Assembly: GCA_036346205.1 (NCBI GenBank)
Contig: JARFJB010002412.1
Location: 762,501 to 826,500, forward strand
Direction: 5' to 3'
From: Vesta saturnalis
Lineage: Eukaryota; Arthropoda; Insecta; Coleoptera; Lampyridae
Length of the DNA: 64,000 nt
Each line of letters starts with the position of its first letter. The stretch's first letter is position 1. Shown here in pieces: positions 11,422-22,325 of this stretch. The translations under genes were made by a program, and so were the position numbers. The notes below the pieces were generated by a model that had not been told where the DNA came from, did no database searches, and saw nothing but the letters and a program-made list of their open reading frames with translations.

Positions 11422-12470
11422 AGTAGAACCGGGGCACTTGAACTTTCACTTTTACGTCACAAATGCCCCGGGGTGTGGGGCACTTGCCCCACCGCTTTTT
11501 TACTCGCCCACGTAAGCGACCGTGTTTTCAACCCCTAATTATTTTTATACGCTTACGTGAGAGACCGTATTTTTTACCCTTATTTTGAGATGGTGATCTT
11601 TTAATTATTTTTATTAATATAAGATGTTGATCTTTAATTATTATTTTAATTAATTATCCTAGGGAAATTCTTAATCTGATAGTTTATAAGATGATAATGA
11701 TCTTTAATTACTTTTATTAATTATTTTTTATTAATTATTTTTTATCCTAGGGAAATTCTTAATGTGATAGCTTTTAAGATGATGATGATCTTTAATTATT
11801 TTATTAATTAATTATTTTTAACCTGAGGGAAATTCTTAATCTGATAGCTTTAAGATGATGATGATCTTTATTTATTTTTATTAATTAATCATTTTTAGCT
11901 CCTGGGAAATGATGTAAAAGATAGTTTATTTAATTTTGTGTTTACTATTAACATTTATTAGAACTTGTTTATCAGATATTATTTAAAGAATTAATTAGAT
12001 AATAATAATCACGTACACATTGACTGTATTTTCCTATATTACTTTTATTGGCTTGTATTTCTTAATTACTTGTTTAACTTAAAACATATCGATCATGTTC
12101 TTGAATTTGTTGGTGTCGGAGATCACAATTAGAAATTAATTTTTTATCTGACACGATTCGTAATGCTGATATAGATAACTGTTTTTTTGTTTTACAATGT
12201 AATTTGTAATATGCTTTTATTATTATTATAAAACGAATGTCTAATCATCATCTTAAAATGTTATTACACTTTTTCTTTAATGACCATGCATGTAGTGGTC
12301 TTCTAACTATGCACGAATGTATAACGACATAATAATATTTTTATTTACAGTGGTACCTATATAAAGTTATTAACGCTCCATATTAATGAGTCCATCAAAT
12401 ATTGAAAGGTCAACTGTTAAAGTATGCGGTGAATGTTGTTTAAAAGCAGACCTTGTATTATTCACATATA
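11422..12470 (+). repeat. Left TIR of the PolB element
   Basis: This pairs with 22319-21415 and, beyond the piggyBac insertion, with 18737-18540. It contains three to four tandem units of about 75-88 bp (11658-11910), each holding GGGAAATTCTTAAT and GATGATCTTTA, and a G/C hairpin-prone start. The left arm has an extra ~22 bp near 11468 that repeats the terminal GGGGCACTTG motif and is absent from the right arm. Homology fades near 12470. Confidence 0.85.
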
Positions 12471-12550
12471 CAGGTGATGTTCCAAAAAATATTAGCATAA
12501 TCAATATTCATATAACAATCTACATTCTCAGAATAAAAAAGTATCACCTG
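12387..12550 (+). CDS. Small Cys-rich open frame at TIR edge, unidentified
   Basis: ATG opens MSPSNIERSTVKVCGECCLKA and continues for about 53 codons. CxxCC suggests a metal-binding start. A possible splice donor (ACAG/GTGATG) follows near 12472, and a possible downstream exon at about 12757-12850 (after TTATTTACAG) encodes NLIYDPRTGSISAELSQSK. The first part lies in the TIR, but the right arm has lost the ATG. Transcription would be opposite to the polymerase. Function unknown. It may not be a gene. Confidence 0.25.
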
Positions 12551-13130
12551 ATATAAGATATAATTTGTTAACAGGTAGACGACCGATAGATTTTAATGTT
12601 TATTAGAGATGTTTTGACAAGATGGTTAGAATATACCATTGTATTTCTTCAATGTTAGTGAAGGTTGTATAATCATTATAAATTTGAGTTGTTACATTTG
12701 CTTTAATTTTGAAGGTGCTGATTCTTTTAAGGGGTAATTAAATACCTTATTTACAGAAAGTAAATGTACAGTTTCGTAAAACAAGAAATCTTATATACGA
12801 TCCACGTACAGGCTCTATCTCAGCTGAATTATCTCAATCAAAAAGGTATATTAGACTATTATTAGAATGCTATCTTTTAAAATACAACGAAATTTAACCT
12901 GTAAGGAGTGGGCCGTGCTATTACATAAGATGATTTTACATACATACAGGTTCTGTTTCCTTAAAAATACACTAATCCAAAATTTATAAACACGCCCTAA
13001 GGTATATATTAGAGTTTGACACAGAAACCATGCGTAAATCTACAGTGAGAAATTTACTCAAGACCGGTACATTGCGAGTAACCTTTAGGCATTGTGCGAA
13101 TATTTTTCTGTAATAGAAGTTGATGTGCAC
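12480..13130. other. AT-rich interior of PolB element
   Basis: Apart from the putative small exon near 12757-12850 (+), nothing recognisable was seen. Confidence 0.4.
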
Positions 13131-13133
13131 GTC

Positions 13134-13164
<31 letters not shown>

Positions 13165-13560
13165 TCGCGTCTCTCTCTCGTCTCTCTCTGGCCTCTCTCG
13201 TCTCTCTTTTCGCCCCCTCGTTTCTCGCACTACTCTCGTTTCTCTCGCTTATCTCACTTCACACAATCACAAGTACGGACATAAACTCAAACCCGCAAAA
13301 AACACTCAAGCACACAAATATGCAAACACCAAAACACACATGCACACAAACGAAAACACGCAAATACGAAAATCTGCAAACACACGAAACGAAAAAACGA
13401 AAACATGCAAACACACCAAACGAAAAAACCCAAAACATGCAAACACAGACATGCAAAACAAAAACACGAAAACACACAAAGCGAAAACACACAAAATGAA
13501 AACACTCAAACACACAAAACAAAAAACACGAAAACACGCAAACACGAAAACGAATCAAGG
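13134..13560. repeat. CT-rich microsatellite followed by ACACAAA/CGAAAACAC minisatellite
   Basis: At 13134-13260 the sequence is (CT)n with CG and GG interruptions. At 13262-13560 it is a degenerate array of 7- and 14-bp units such as CGAAAACACACAAA. Overlapping long frames on both strands are artefacts of the repeat. It lies just beyond the polymerase 3' end, inside the PolB element. Confidence 0.85.
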
Positions 13561-13635
13561 CCAGCAGCTAGAACTCGCCCTCAAGGAGTTGGGGTTTATA
13601 AATAAAATCATTCTTTCTGTTTATCTGTTTATTAT

Positions 13636-16600
13636 TTATTCCTTATATCCAAATGGAAGAGTATCAAAGTTTTCAATTCGCCGTCGCTTAGAATAACTTA
13701 TCCAATACTGTTTAGATTCAGGTCTACTTACTACAACTAACAACTGTCTCTAACTATTTTTCTGTCATTATATACAACAAGAGATTCTTTACTATTACTA
13801 AGCACCATGTCTTTCATGGCTTCAAAGTTTATAACACGAGAGTTTTTATAGTTTAAGGTAATGCCTTTCACTTACACACGGATTTAACTGTTTGATCACT
13901 GGTTGAAAACACATTATAACTATAGTTTTTCGGTCCTGCACTAACAAATTCGGCTATATAACTTCCTTCACCGTATACCTCCAGTTCGTCGGTCATCTGG
14001 CAAAGGAAATCTCCGCAAGCTGGATTCCAGTCGTCGGATTTAGCAACAAATATGACACTGTCCGTATCATAATACAGAACGCGGCGGTCTAGTTTCTCCA
14101 GGTAACTATATAACTCTAAACGAGCATGAGCTGTCGTGTATGCGGCTATGGACACATTGATAGTTTTTTGTGATTCACCTTCACCTTCAGGTCTATCCCA
14201 ATTTACCACTACTACTCATTAATAGGTGTTATAGACTGCACCTGAACCACTGGATCGGTAAACAATTTGTAAAAGTCCTTCGGTTCAGATACAATACTGC
14301 ACTGGGTTAAATTTTCGCGTTGACCAAACTTACCCCAAAAATAATTCAGCATAAGTTTAGCCAGGCACCTTAAACCGGAATTCTTCTTAATATTATCCGC
14401 GTCTAATTGGATCCCCTCCTTCTCATAATATTCCGCTATGTAACTCAATTTCGTGGCTTCTGACGTGCAATGGTTAGGCCATCCTGAACATTAGTGTTTG
14501 AGTTTCAGGAAATTATCTATGTACCCGCTAAATAACCCTCCCTGTTTCGTGGCTTTGTCATACGTGGTTACCTCATACCCCCAAATCTCAAAAACATCCA
14601 GGACTTTATAGTTTTTGGAGATAGCCTTACGCAGTTCGTCAGCTACAAACGGTCCAACGAAACTGCGCTCGGTCTCATTATGTCTACAATCACCTTCATT
14701 TAATTCGACACCGCACGTCCTACATAATAAAAACATCAACATGCCGTGCATTTTTAAAGGTAAAACAGAGTGATAGAGATTAGAGGGCGGCAGTCCTCTG
14801 CACTTAATTAAACCCTCCACCGTGTCCAATGAAATGTTCTTACAATCTAAACCTACATGAATTTTCGGATGACCTACAGGATATTTACAATATTTATTTA
14901 CATACGGGTATAATGAGCACACGTCATAATACATAACTTTCTCGTTAACGCCGTCACATTCATGATAAAGCTTGCTAGCATTAGTGCGGCCACCGTAAAA
15001 CGCGTCACGTGGGTTTAAGGGTTCGTCATCTTGATGACCTAAACTCTGAATAAACGCTCTCAATTCGTCATTAGCGAGTATCTGTTTTTTAAAATCACAT
15101 TCATGCATCCCACTAGATTATACCCGCGCTGGCGTAGAAACTGGGACCGTTCCGCCGTGTTCTCGTTGCGGGTAAGCATAGAAGTACTTACACCCAGTTT
15201 AGGATCCATGTTGGCCTGATTGGGAAAACACTCATCGCAACCGTGCCAGTAATACACCTGAAATTCGTAAACGGTGTTTGACTCTGCGCAATAGCCGTCA
15301 ACCTTAACACCTTCAGGTGTTCTAAACTCGCGAGCTTTCCCTGCGTGCTGTATGGTCACTTGCTGTGAATGTTCCACCCAACGTAACCATTGTATCGCGA
15401 CTTTTGATTGGTTATCGGCACGTCTATAACCACCCTTAGGAATGAGCCCTATTGTGTTTTCTTTGAGAAAACGTCTATGAAACACCTTGTTGCACGCACT
15501 AGCAATAGTGGTGACCTCCTCAAACGGATCGACTTTATTTTGGGCCGTGAAAGTGGACCAGAAGCTAATGCAACCTTTAACGAGGATCTTAACATCCATC
15601 AGGCAATATTTCACAATCTCCTCACTCATCTTGAAAACATAATTACTCTGGGTCGTGTGCAAGTCTAAGAGTTTTTGACGATCATTCGCCGACATCTGAT
15701 CTGTACAATAATATTCAAGTGCTGGCACAGGACCCTCGTAATTCTGATTCTCGGATGTGTTGAAGAGATAGGGGAAATAACCTTTTGATTCGGGGAAATT
15801 GAAAGTTTTTGGAAATGCCGAGAGTGGTGACGGAATGAAATTAAGGGAGTCAATGAACCAGATATCGCCTCATTGAATAGAAATTAGTTTTAAACTATTG
15901 GTGATGACTTTGGTCTCCATTGATTATTTTAGCTAGCATGCGCCTGAGCATAAAACACCCATCGTACCCTTTCATGTTATGCGCAATGCATGTAACTTTA
16001 AATTTTCGTGCTCTATCGGCAACATATGACAGAAACGATTCAACAGGGTTTTCCCTGAAAATGTGCACTCTTTTGCTACACGTCGAGCACGACTCATCTA
16101 AATCATCGGTTTGTTGAATACAAGTGGAACAAACATTCGCGGCCACGCATAGATTAGACTCGTGCAGAAATCTATCATTCGTTCCCTCACACACCTTCTC
16201 TTGCATACACTCCAAATCATAAAAGATAAACATAGATGGTTTACCATTACTACTGCCACGTCGAGACTTGTTAACGGCCATGTAACAAAGATGACCGATA
16301 GGTTTTTCGGTCATGCATGTAGGACAGCGACTGTATCCGCATCTATGTGTACCCTTTACTTCAGTTGTTTTAAGACATTTTAAACATCTGCGCAATTTTT
16401 CACAGAGTTTAGCGTCCTTATGGTTTTTAAGACATTCCTCCCCATAAAAATCTCTCTTGCGGTCACTGCAAGCAATTTTAGGATTTTGAAGGTGGTTTCT
16501 GATGACACGCAGGACACTGGTACATACATTTCATATGTCGTTTCTTGTCATTACAACGTTTTCTACATTGTTCGCAGTAATAACTATAAGTAAATGCTGA

Positions 16601-17850
16601 TGTGAGACTTGTAATTACGTTATAGTGTTCGTCTTCTAATATTAAATTTAAAACTACTCTACCCGGTTCCCTAGGAACCTCAAAATAAACCGAGTCACCT
16701 ACAGGTGAATTATAAACTACGATAGTGTATGAAACAAAATGATTCTGAAATGTTTGAATATGCTCGTAACTACCACCCTGACTAAGATCTACGCCACTGT
16801 TTTGGCAGAGTTGTATAGCCCTCTCTTGAAGTAATGGACATCCCGCTTCCATACTACTTCGCATTGAATCGTTACTTCTAAACGCAATAGCAATGACTAG
16901 GGCACGAGCTAAACAGTTGTTTTCATTAATTGTTGATGGTACAACAATAATACCCTTTGTTTTTGCTTTACAAAAGTCTGCACATTTTAACCCTGTTAAG
17001 TTTTTGCGCCCATAGCCTACAGGTACCGACACTATCAACGTTTAAAACTAATAAGTCACTAGAGAAAAAACTAGCGTTGCTCTGCATTACCTTTTCCAGC
17101 AGCGACATTATCACCTTCACCGACAACTGGCCCACTCTTCTAAATGAAATGTCTATTGGTTTGTCTGGGAAATTCGGGTTTCTTAGCGTGATTCCGACAC
17201 GGTCTGAAGGAGCTGCATCCTTCACTATGTATGCATACAGTTCTTGGAATGCACTGTGTAAAAAAGATATGCGATAGATAAATAACGTTTTAGTAATTGA
17301 TATATTTTACCTGTAACCAGGTTAAGGGGTTATCCTTGCACGTTTCGTCATTAAAACTAAATCGTAGCGTTTTACACGTGGTATTGAATTTTTTAATAAA
17401 TCTAGTGTCTGACTCCCCTATTATATTTATATGGTTGAAGCGTGAGGATGATCCGGCCTGTTGCTGGGAACCTGAGCCCGTTTGGCTTTGCTGTAATGTA
17501 CTCATTCAGTAAACGAAACAATAAAAATTTAAAAAACATACCGTTATCAAATCCTCCGCATCTCTAGTTTCCATCTCATCATCATCATCAAACACATCAT
17601 CCATGTTTATCTGAGCAGGGCTATAAAAATATTATTAAAATTTTAAAAATAAAAAACAGGCATATACTTACACTCGACCTGCCCGTTGTGCAACCTCAGC
17701 AAAATCATTGTAAACATCTACCGAATCGATAGTGTGATCCCCGCATAGCATTTTATAAGTGATAATATTGTATGCATTTCTTAGCCCCTCGTCGGTTAAC
17801 GCACTAGCACTGAATAAACCCAAAATTTGGTTAACTGATAAAGATTCCAT
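13636..17850 (-). pseudogene. Protein-primed family B DNA polymerase, spliced and frameshifted
   Basis: Read from 17850 down. Exon 1 (17850-17672, MESLSVNQILGLFSASAL), exon 2 (17620-17542, Asp/Glu-rich) and exon 3 (17490-17311) join in frame over GT-AG introns of 51 and 51 nt. A third 57-nt intron (17310-17254) has good sites but leaves the frame shifted. Then come the block with DAAPSDRVGI and DISFRR, the 3'-5' exonuclease motifs (FYDLEC near 16230, AHNMKGYDG near 15970, YCLMD near 15610) and the polymerase motifs: DVCSLYPY near 14910, KLMLNYFWGKFG near 14350 and DTDS near 14065. The C-terminus FDTLPFGYKE stops at 13636. Such enzymes replicate linear elements from a terminal protein. All catalytic motifs persist, but frame breaks near 17030, 16480, 15890, 15110, 14460, 14210 and 13868 make this copy dead. 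The clade differs from the polymerase at 46-49 kb. Confidence 0.85.
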
Positions 17851-18540
17851 AGCGATATGATGCTCTTCAAAACAAGAACTAAATTAACTAAACCAAGCGC
17901 ACGCTTTATAGTATTCTTTCAGATCCTGAGGCTAACTTCAAGGTAGTCTTCAAATTTATGACTAACTAACTTCAAGGCTAACTTCAAGACCAACTTGTTT
18001 TCTCAAGGCTAACAATTTTCTCATGGTAAAAAAAGTATGATATTTATCTTCGAAGGTGAAGTCAGGTAATAACATAATTGTGCATACGAAGCAAAAATTG
18101 GCATTAAAAGAAATGTAATAATTTTAATAACGTTTTTTTATTTTAGCTAAGCGTTTTTATAACATATTCATTACGGTATAAACACTTATTGTTAAACTAG
18201 ATTAGTCGTTTAACTTCATTGGAAAAATAATTTCAATTAACTAAAATGCAAAAATACACTTAAAATCTAAAATCTTTTATTTTTTTCATCATTTTTATTA
18301 CAGAGCAGTATTCGGTAGTAATCTTTAAATACACTTTTTATTCTTATATTTCAGATTTTATATGAACATAATTAAAAAAGTCTATTTTGTCTGGACTGAT
18401 CCTCATAATTAAGTTTTTAAATCAAAGGTATTAATCATCTTGTTAATATCAATGGCATTATCTTCTTTTAATTGTATGATGCATTTACAGAATCTCACTA
18501 GATAAACATTTCTATATAGCACCTATACATGACAAGGATT
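17851..18540. other. Upstream region of PolB, short GGCTAACTTCAAG repeats
   Basis: Between about 17930 and 18010, phrases such as CTAACTTCAAG recur four times. This is the likely promoter side of the polymerase gene. The rest is AT-rich with no gene recognised. Confidence 0.45.
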
Positions 18541-18737
18541 GCTTTAAACGACCTTCACCGCATACTTTAAACGGTTGACCTTTTTTTAATAGTTTATAGC
18601 CTCGTTAATATGGAGCTTTAATAATTTATATAAGTACGACGCATAAATAAAAATGCGCTACCAAGCAATAGTATTATAAACTAATGTAGCTCGTGTGTTG
18701 TCGTTATAAACTCAGGGTATGTAGGTGGAAGGTCGTC
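18540..18737 (-). repeat. Inner part of right TIR, left of piggyBac insertion
   Basis: The reverse complement matches 12355-12470 and adjoining left TIR sequence, for example CTCCATATTAA and AAAGTATGCGGTGAA. It was cut off from the outer part (21415-22319) by the piggyBac insertion at 18738. Confidence 0.8.
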
Positions 18738-18741
18738 TTAA

Positions 18742-21410
18742 CCTTCCTAGTACCAGGTGATTTTTAAAACGTTCAATACCACGTGGGTGATTTCTCACCC
18801 CATACTTTTTATTCATTTTTTTAACTACTTACACATGTTATATGATTATTAATTAAGTTTAGATACCTAATTTGTATCTAACAATAAACTAAGAAATTGA
18901 AAAATGTGCATTTATTTATAAAAATTTAATTAGATTAATTTAATGTTACAACTTACATATTACATTTTTGACATATTTTTGTCGACTTGCTGTGGGCTGG
19001 GCATACAAAGTTTTTACAATTTGTACATTTCGATGTCACCTTCTTATCTGTAGCCCTACTGCACACGTGGCACCTTCCTCTTTTTGTAGATTCACGCACT
19101 TTTTGCACTGGTTCTTTTCGATATTCATTAGGTTGGTTTTCAATGTCATCTAATATTTTGGTAATGTTGTCAATGGTCTTCTTATTTAGTCTTGATCGAA
19201 TAATCGAGTTGCCTATCCTCCGTCGAATATGGGGTTCTACCAGTTGTTTTCCTAATTCAAGAAGAAACAACCTCCTCTTATCCAAACGCTGGGCATTCCA
19301 TGTTGGTTGAAGAGTTGCCCACAAAATAAAAGCATTTACTGCCGCCACATCTATGAAATTCATAAAAACAACCGCTGGCCATCTTTTTGTTTGTCTAATG
19401 CAGCTTTATTTCGCCACCATTTTGTCGAGGGTGTCAACTGCGCCCTTAGTAGAATTATAGTGCATTATCATTTCTGGTTTCTTGTTGTTTTCCTCTGAAC
19501 CGGTACCCTCACGGTGTTCTGAAGACAGCAGTATTACGCTTCTGTTCTGTTTTGGCACATAAGATACCATAGTAACCTCCGGATGGTAAGCAAAAATTGA
19601 GGAATACACTGGGCGATTTCGAGAAGGTAAAAATGTCCTATTTCTTCTCAGTGTTCCGCACAAGGTAAGATTTCTGTCTAGTAGCTCTTCAGCTAGCTCC
19701 AAAGAGGTAAAAAATTGTCCGTGGTGATTCCGTAACCCGAGCCCAAACCCGAAACCAAATCTAACACCACTCGTTTACCTTGGTTGCGTTCCGCAGCATT
19801 TCCTTCTTTTCCAAGATAGATTTGAAAATTTTTACAATATGACGTGTTTGCATCCGCGAGAACCCAAACTTTGATGCAGTATTTGGCAGGTTTACTTTTC
19901 ATGTATACACGGAATACACATCTACCACGAAATGGCACTAGTTGTTCGTCCACCGTCAAATTAGATCCGGGATTGTAGTACTTTTTGCAGTTAGTTACGA
20001 AGCTATCGGATACGTCTCTTATAGGTGCCATTTTGTCTGTTTTTTTCCTATCTTCTCATGTGTTTTTATCGTCAAAGCGCATCCAACTTGAAATTTGAGA
20101 AAACCTCGTTCGCGGCATTGTAGCAGAGTATATTGGAAGTTGGAAGCAAGGGTCTGTTTGTCAGAGCATGACTACGGGTTCTCGGTTGCTCTTTAGTGCC
20201 CCAGAGCATATTAGCAAACCAATGTAGGCATATATTTCAATTTCATCCACATCTTTCCAAACCAAACCCTCTTCGCCGTTGTTATGTTTGTCTATTTCGT
20301 AAGCTCCTCTCTGATTTGTGCAAGTCACTATATTTTGGACGATATCGGAAGATATAAACAACTTGAAAAGTTCTGAAATGCTGCTATTTCTAGGTACTTG
20401 GGGCACAACACCTTCAGGAGTTTTTATTATGTTTTTTGTTCGCTGTCGTTTCTTCGGGAAAGGTTCCCTTAGCCAAACTGTTTCATCCTTGGCGAAAAAC
20501 ATATCTTGTACGTCAAGAGAAACTATTTCGTCTTCATCATTGGACTCGATCGTCATCTCATCATCGACTTCAATTACTTCTTCGATGTTATTTTCCGTTT
20601 CCGATGATGAATCTTCGTCCATGTGTAGATCAGAATGATTACCGGTCTCGAATTCCTCATCTACAAGTATACAGAACAATTAGTACTTACTGTGCAAAAT
20701 TGACATGGATTTTTACTCACCGGAATGATAAGAGGTTTTAGCCAAATCAACAATCCTTTTCGTTCTAGATGAAACTATATTCGTTATTTTCAAAGCGCAG
20801 AGAATCGTTTTACACAGTCTTTACACTAACGTGGAAGAACTAATAATAAATTTTAGTAAAGTACGGTTACTTATAAACGAGCTTATAAATAGTAATTACA
20901 TGACATTCCTGAAGACATAAATACCTATAAATAATTATAATGAGCATTTATACAAAAAGGATCATTCCATTCGTCGAATTATTACAATAGCGATAGGAAC
21001 TTTCAATGTACTGCACAACAATTCTAATTACAGCTTAGACTAATGACTCCATTACACTTAATCACCTAATTACCGGCGAATCAAATGAGCATATTCAGGT
21101 AAACTGATATACTATTTCCGGAGTGGCAGTGAAGGAATTTCAGACAAAATTGCACAAGAAACTTTGTAAAATTTTAAAACCCCCGCTACCACGTGGGGTG
21201 AATCCTCACCCTAGTCGTGTTTTCGTCTCTAATTTTCAAAATTTCTTGGAAGTTTCTTATTCCATCGAATAAATTTTGGTTATACCATGGCACTTAACGT
21301 TCAATGAACAATGTAAAAAAATAAGACCCAAATATAATGCCTTAAATACAATTAACATACAAAATAAGATAACCTGGGGTGACGATTCACCCCACCCGGT
21401 ATTAGGAAGG
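18742..21410 (-). mobile_element. piggyBac-family transposon nested in the right TIR
   Basis: TTAA lies at 18738-18741 and 21411-21414. The inner ends are CCTTCCTAGTACCAGGTG on the left and the inverted CCTTCCTAATACCGGGTG on the right, an 18-bp TIR with two mismatches. TTAA targets and ends starting CC are standard for piggyBac. Subterminal palindromes of the form GGTGA...TCACC occur at about 18789, 21201 and 21377. Length is 2,669 bp, normal for an autonomous family member. The flanking TIR sequence resumes correctly on both sides, so the insertion is younger than the host element. Confidence 0.93.
18953..20810 (-). pseudogene. piggyBac-type transposase, nearly complete but interrupted
   Basis: The main exon runs 20660-18953 on minus. 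A likely upstream exon ends at 20721, joined over a 60-nt GT-AG intron (20720-20661) with phase preserved; its start codon was not found. An acidic N-terminus is followed by the DDE_Tnp_1_7 core: VDEQLVPFRGRC (first Asp), TDNF (second) and GAVDTLDKM (third). A C-terminal Cys-rich domain (CHVCSRA...CTNCKNFVC...CQKC) probably binds the transposon ends. Damage is light: two TGA stops near 20160 and 20057, the latter where Arg (CGA) is expected, one TAA near 19404, and one lost T in a T-run near 19716. All three catalytic aspartates remain. The enzyme would cut and paste at TTAA. The copy is recently inactivated. Confidence 0.88.
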
Positions 21411-21414
21411 TTAA

Positions 21415-22319
21415 TCGGGTTGTGTAGTTATAAATTCGTACATAGAAGACCACTAAATGCATAATAATTAAAGAAAAAGTGTAATAACATTTTAAGATGA
21501 TGATTAGACATTCGTTTTATAATAATAATAAAAGCATATTACAAATTACATTGTAAAATAAAAAAACAGTTATCTATATCAGCATTACGAATCGTGTCAG
21601 GTAAAAAATTAATTTCTGATTGTTATCTCCGACACCAACAAATTCAAGAACATGATCGATATGTTTTAAGTTAAACAAGTAATTAAGAAAAACACGCTAA
21701 TAAAAGTAATATAGGAAAATACAGTCAATGTGTACGTGATTATTATTATCTAATCAATTCTTTAAATAATATCTGATAAACAAGTTCTAATAAATGTTAA
21801 TAGTAAACACAAAATTAAATAATTTATTGAAAGTTTTTTTTTAAATAATTTACAATAAATAAACTATCTTTTACATCATTTCCCAGGGGCTAAAAATAAT
21901 TAAATAATAAAAATAAATAAAGATCATCATCATCTTAAAGCTATCAAATCAAGAATTTCCCTCAGGTTAAAAATAATTAATTAATAAAAATAATTAAAGA
22001 TCATCATCATCTTGAAAGCTATCAGATTAAGAATTTCCCTAGGATAAAAAATAATTAAAGATCATCATCATCTTATAAACTATCAGATTAAGAATTTCCC
22101 TAGGATAATTAATTAATAAAAAATAATTAAAGATCATCTTATATTAATAAAAATAATTAAAAAGATCACCATCTCAAAATAAGGGTAAAAAATACGGTCT
22201 CTCACGTAAGCGTGTAAAAATAATTAGGGGTTGAAAACACGGTCGCTCACGTGGGCGAGTAAAAAAGTGGTGGGACATTTGTGACGTAAAAGTGAAAGTT
22301 CAAGTGCCCCGGTTCTACT
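21415..22319 (-). repeat. Outer part of right TIR of PolB element
   Basis: Reverse-complement match to 11422-12345, including the tandem GGGAAATTCTTAAT units (about 21950-22110) and the terminal CCCCGGTTCTACT. It is interrupted by indels near 21830. Confidence 0.9.
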
Positions 22320-22325
22320 CTCGTC

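Larger units (their letters stand above)
11422..22319. mobile_element. Compact PolB element with Polinton-type ends
   Basis: The ends are exact. The element starts AGTAGAACCGGGGCACTTG and finishes with its reverse complement CAAGTGCCCCGGTTCTACT. The 6-bp sequence CTCGTC flanks it on both sides (11416-11421 and 22320-22325). AG...CT termini, long TIRs and a 6-bp target duplication are the known signature of Polinton/Maverick integration. Length is 10,898 bp, or about 8.2 kb without the nested piggyBac element. TIRs are about 1.05-1.1 kb. The only substantial gene is a family B DNA polymerase on the minus strand. No integrase, ATPase, protease or capsid gene was found, which is far fewer than the usual 15-20-kb Polinton. 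It is either an internally deleted Polinton or a small PolB-only lineage mobilised in trans. Confidence 0.85.

Noticed and set aside
11658..11910. CRISPR-like array in the TIR repeats
   Set aside because: Units are adjacent diverged tandem copies without unique spacers, in a eukaryotic element.
13092..13696. Several overlapping 60-135 codon frames on both strands
   Set aside because: They translate the CT and ACACAAA repeats. Composition is dictated by the repeat and all frames stay open together.
11422..22319. Bidnavirus or densovirus integration
   Set aside because: The polymerase style is compatible with bidnavirus-like PolB, but there is no parvovirus NS1 or capsid gene, and the AG...CT ends with a 6-bp duplication fit Polinton-type integration.
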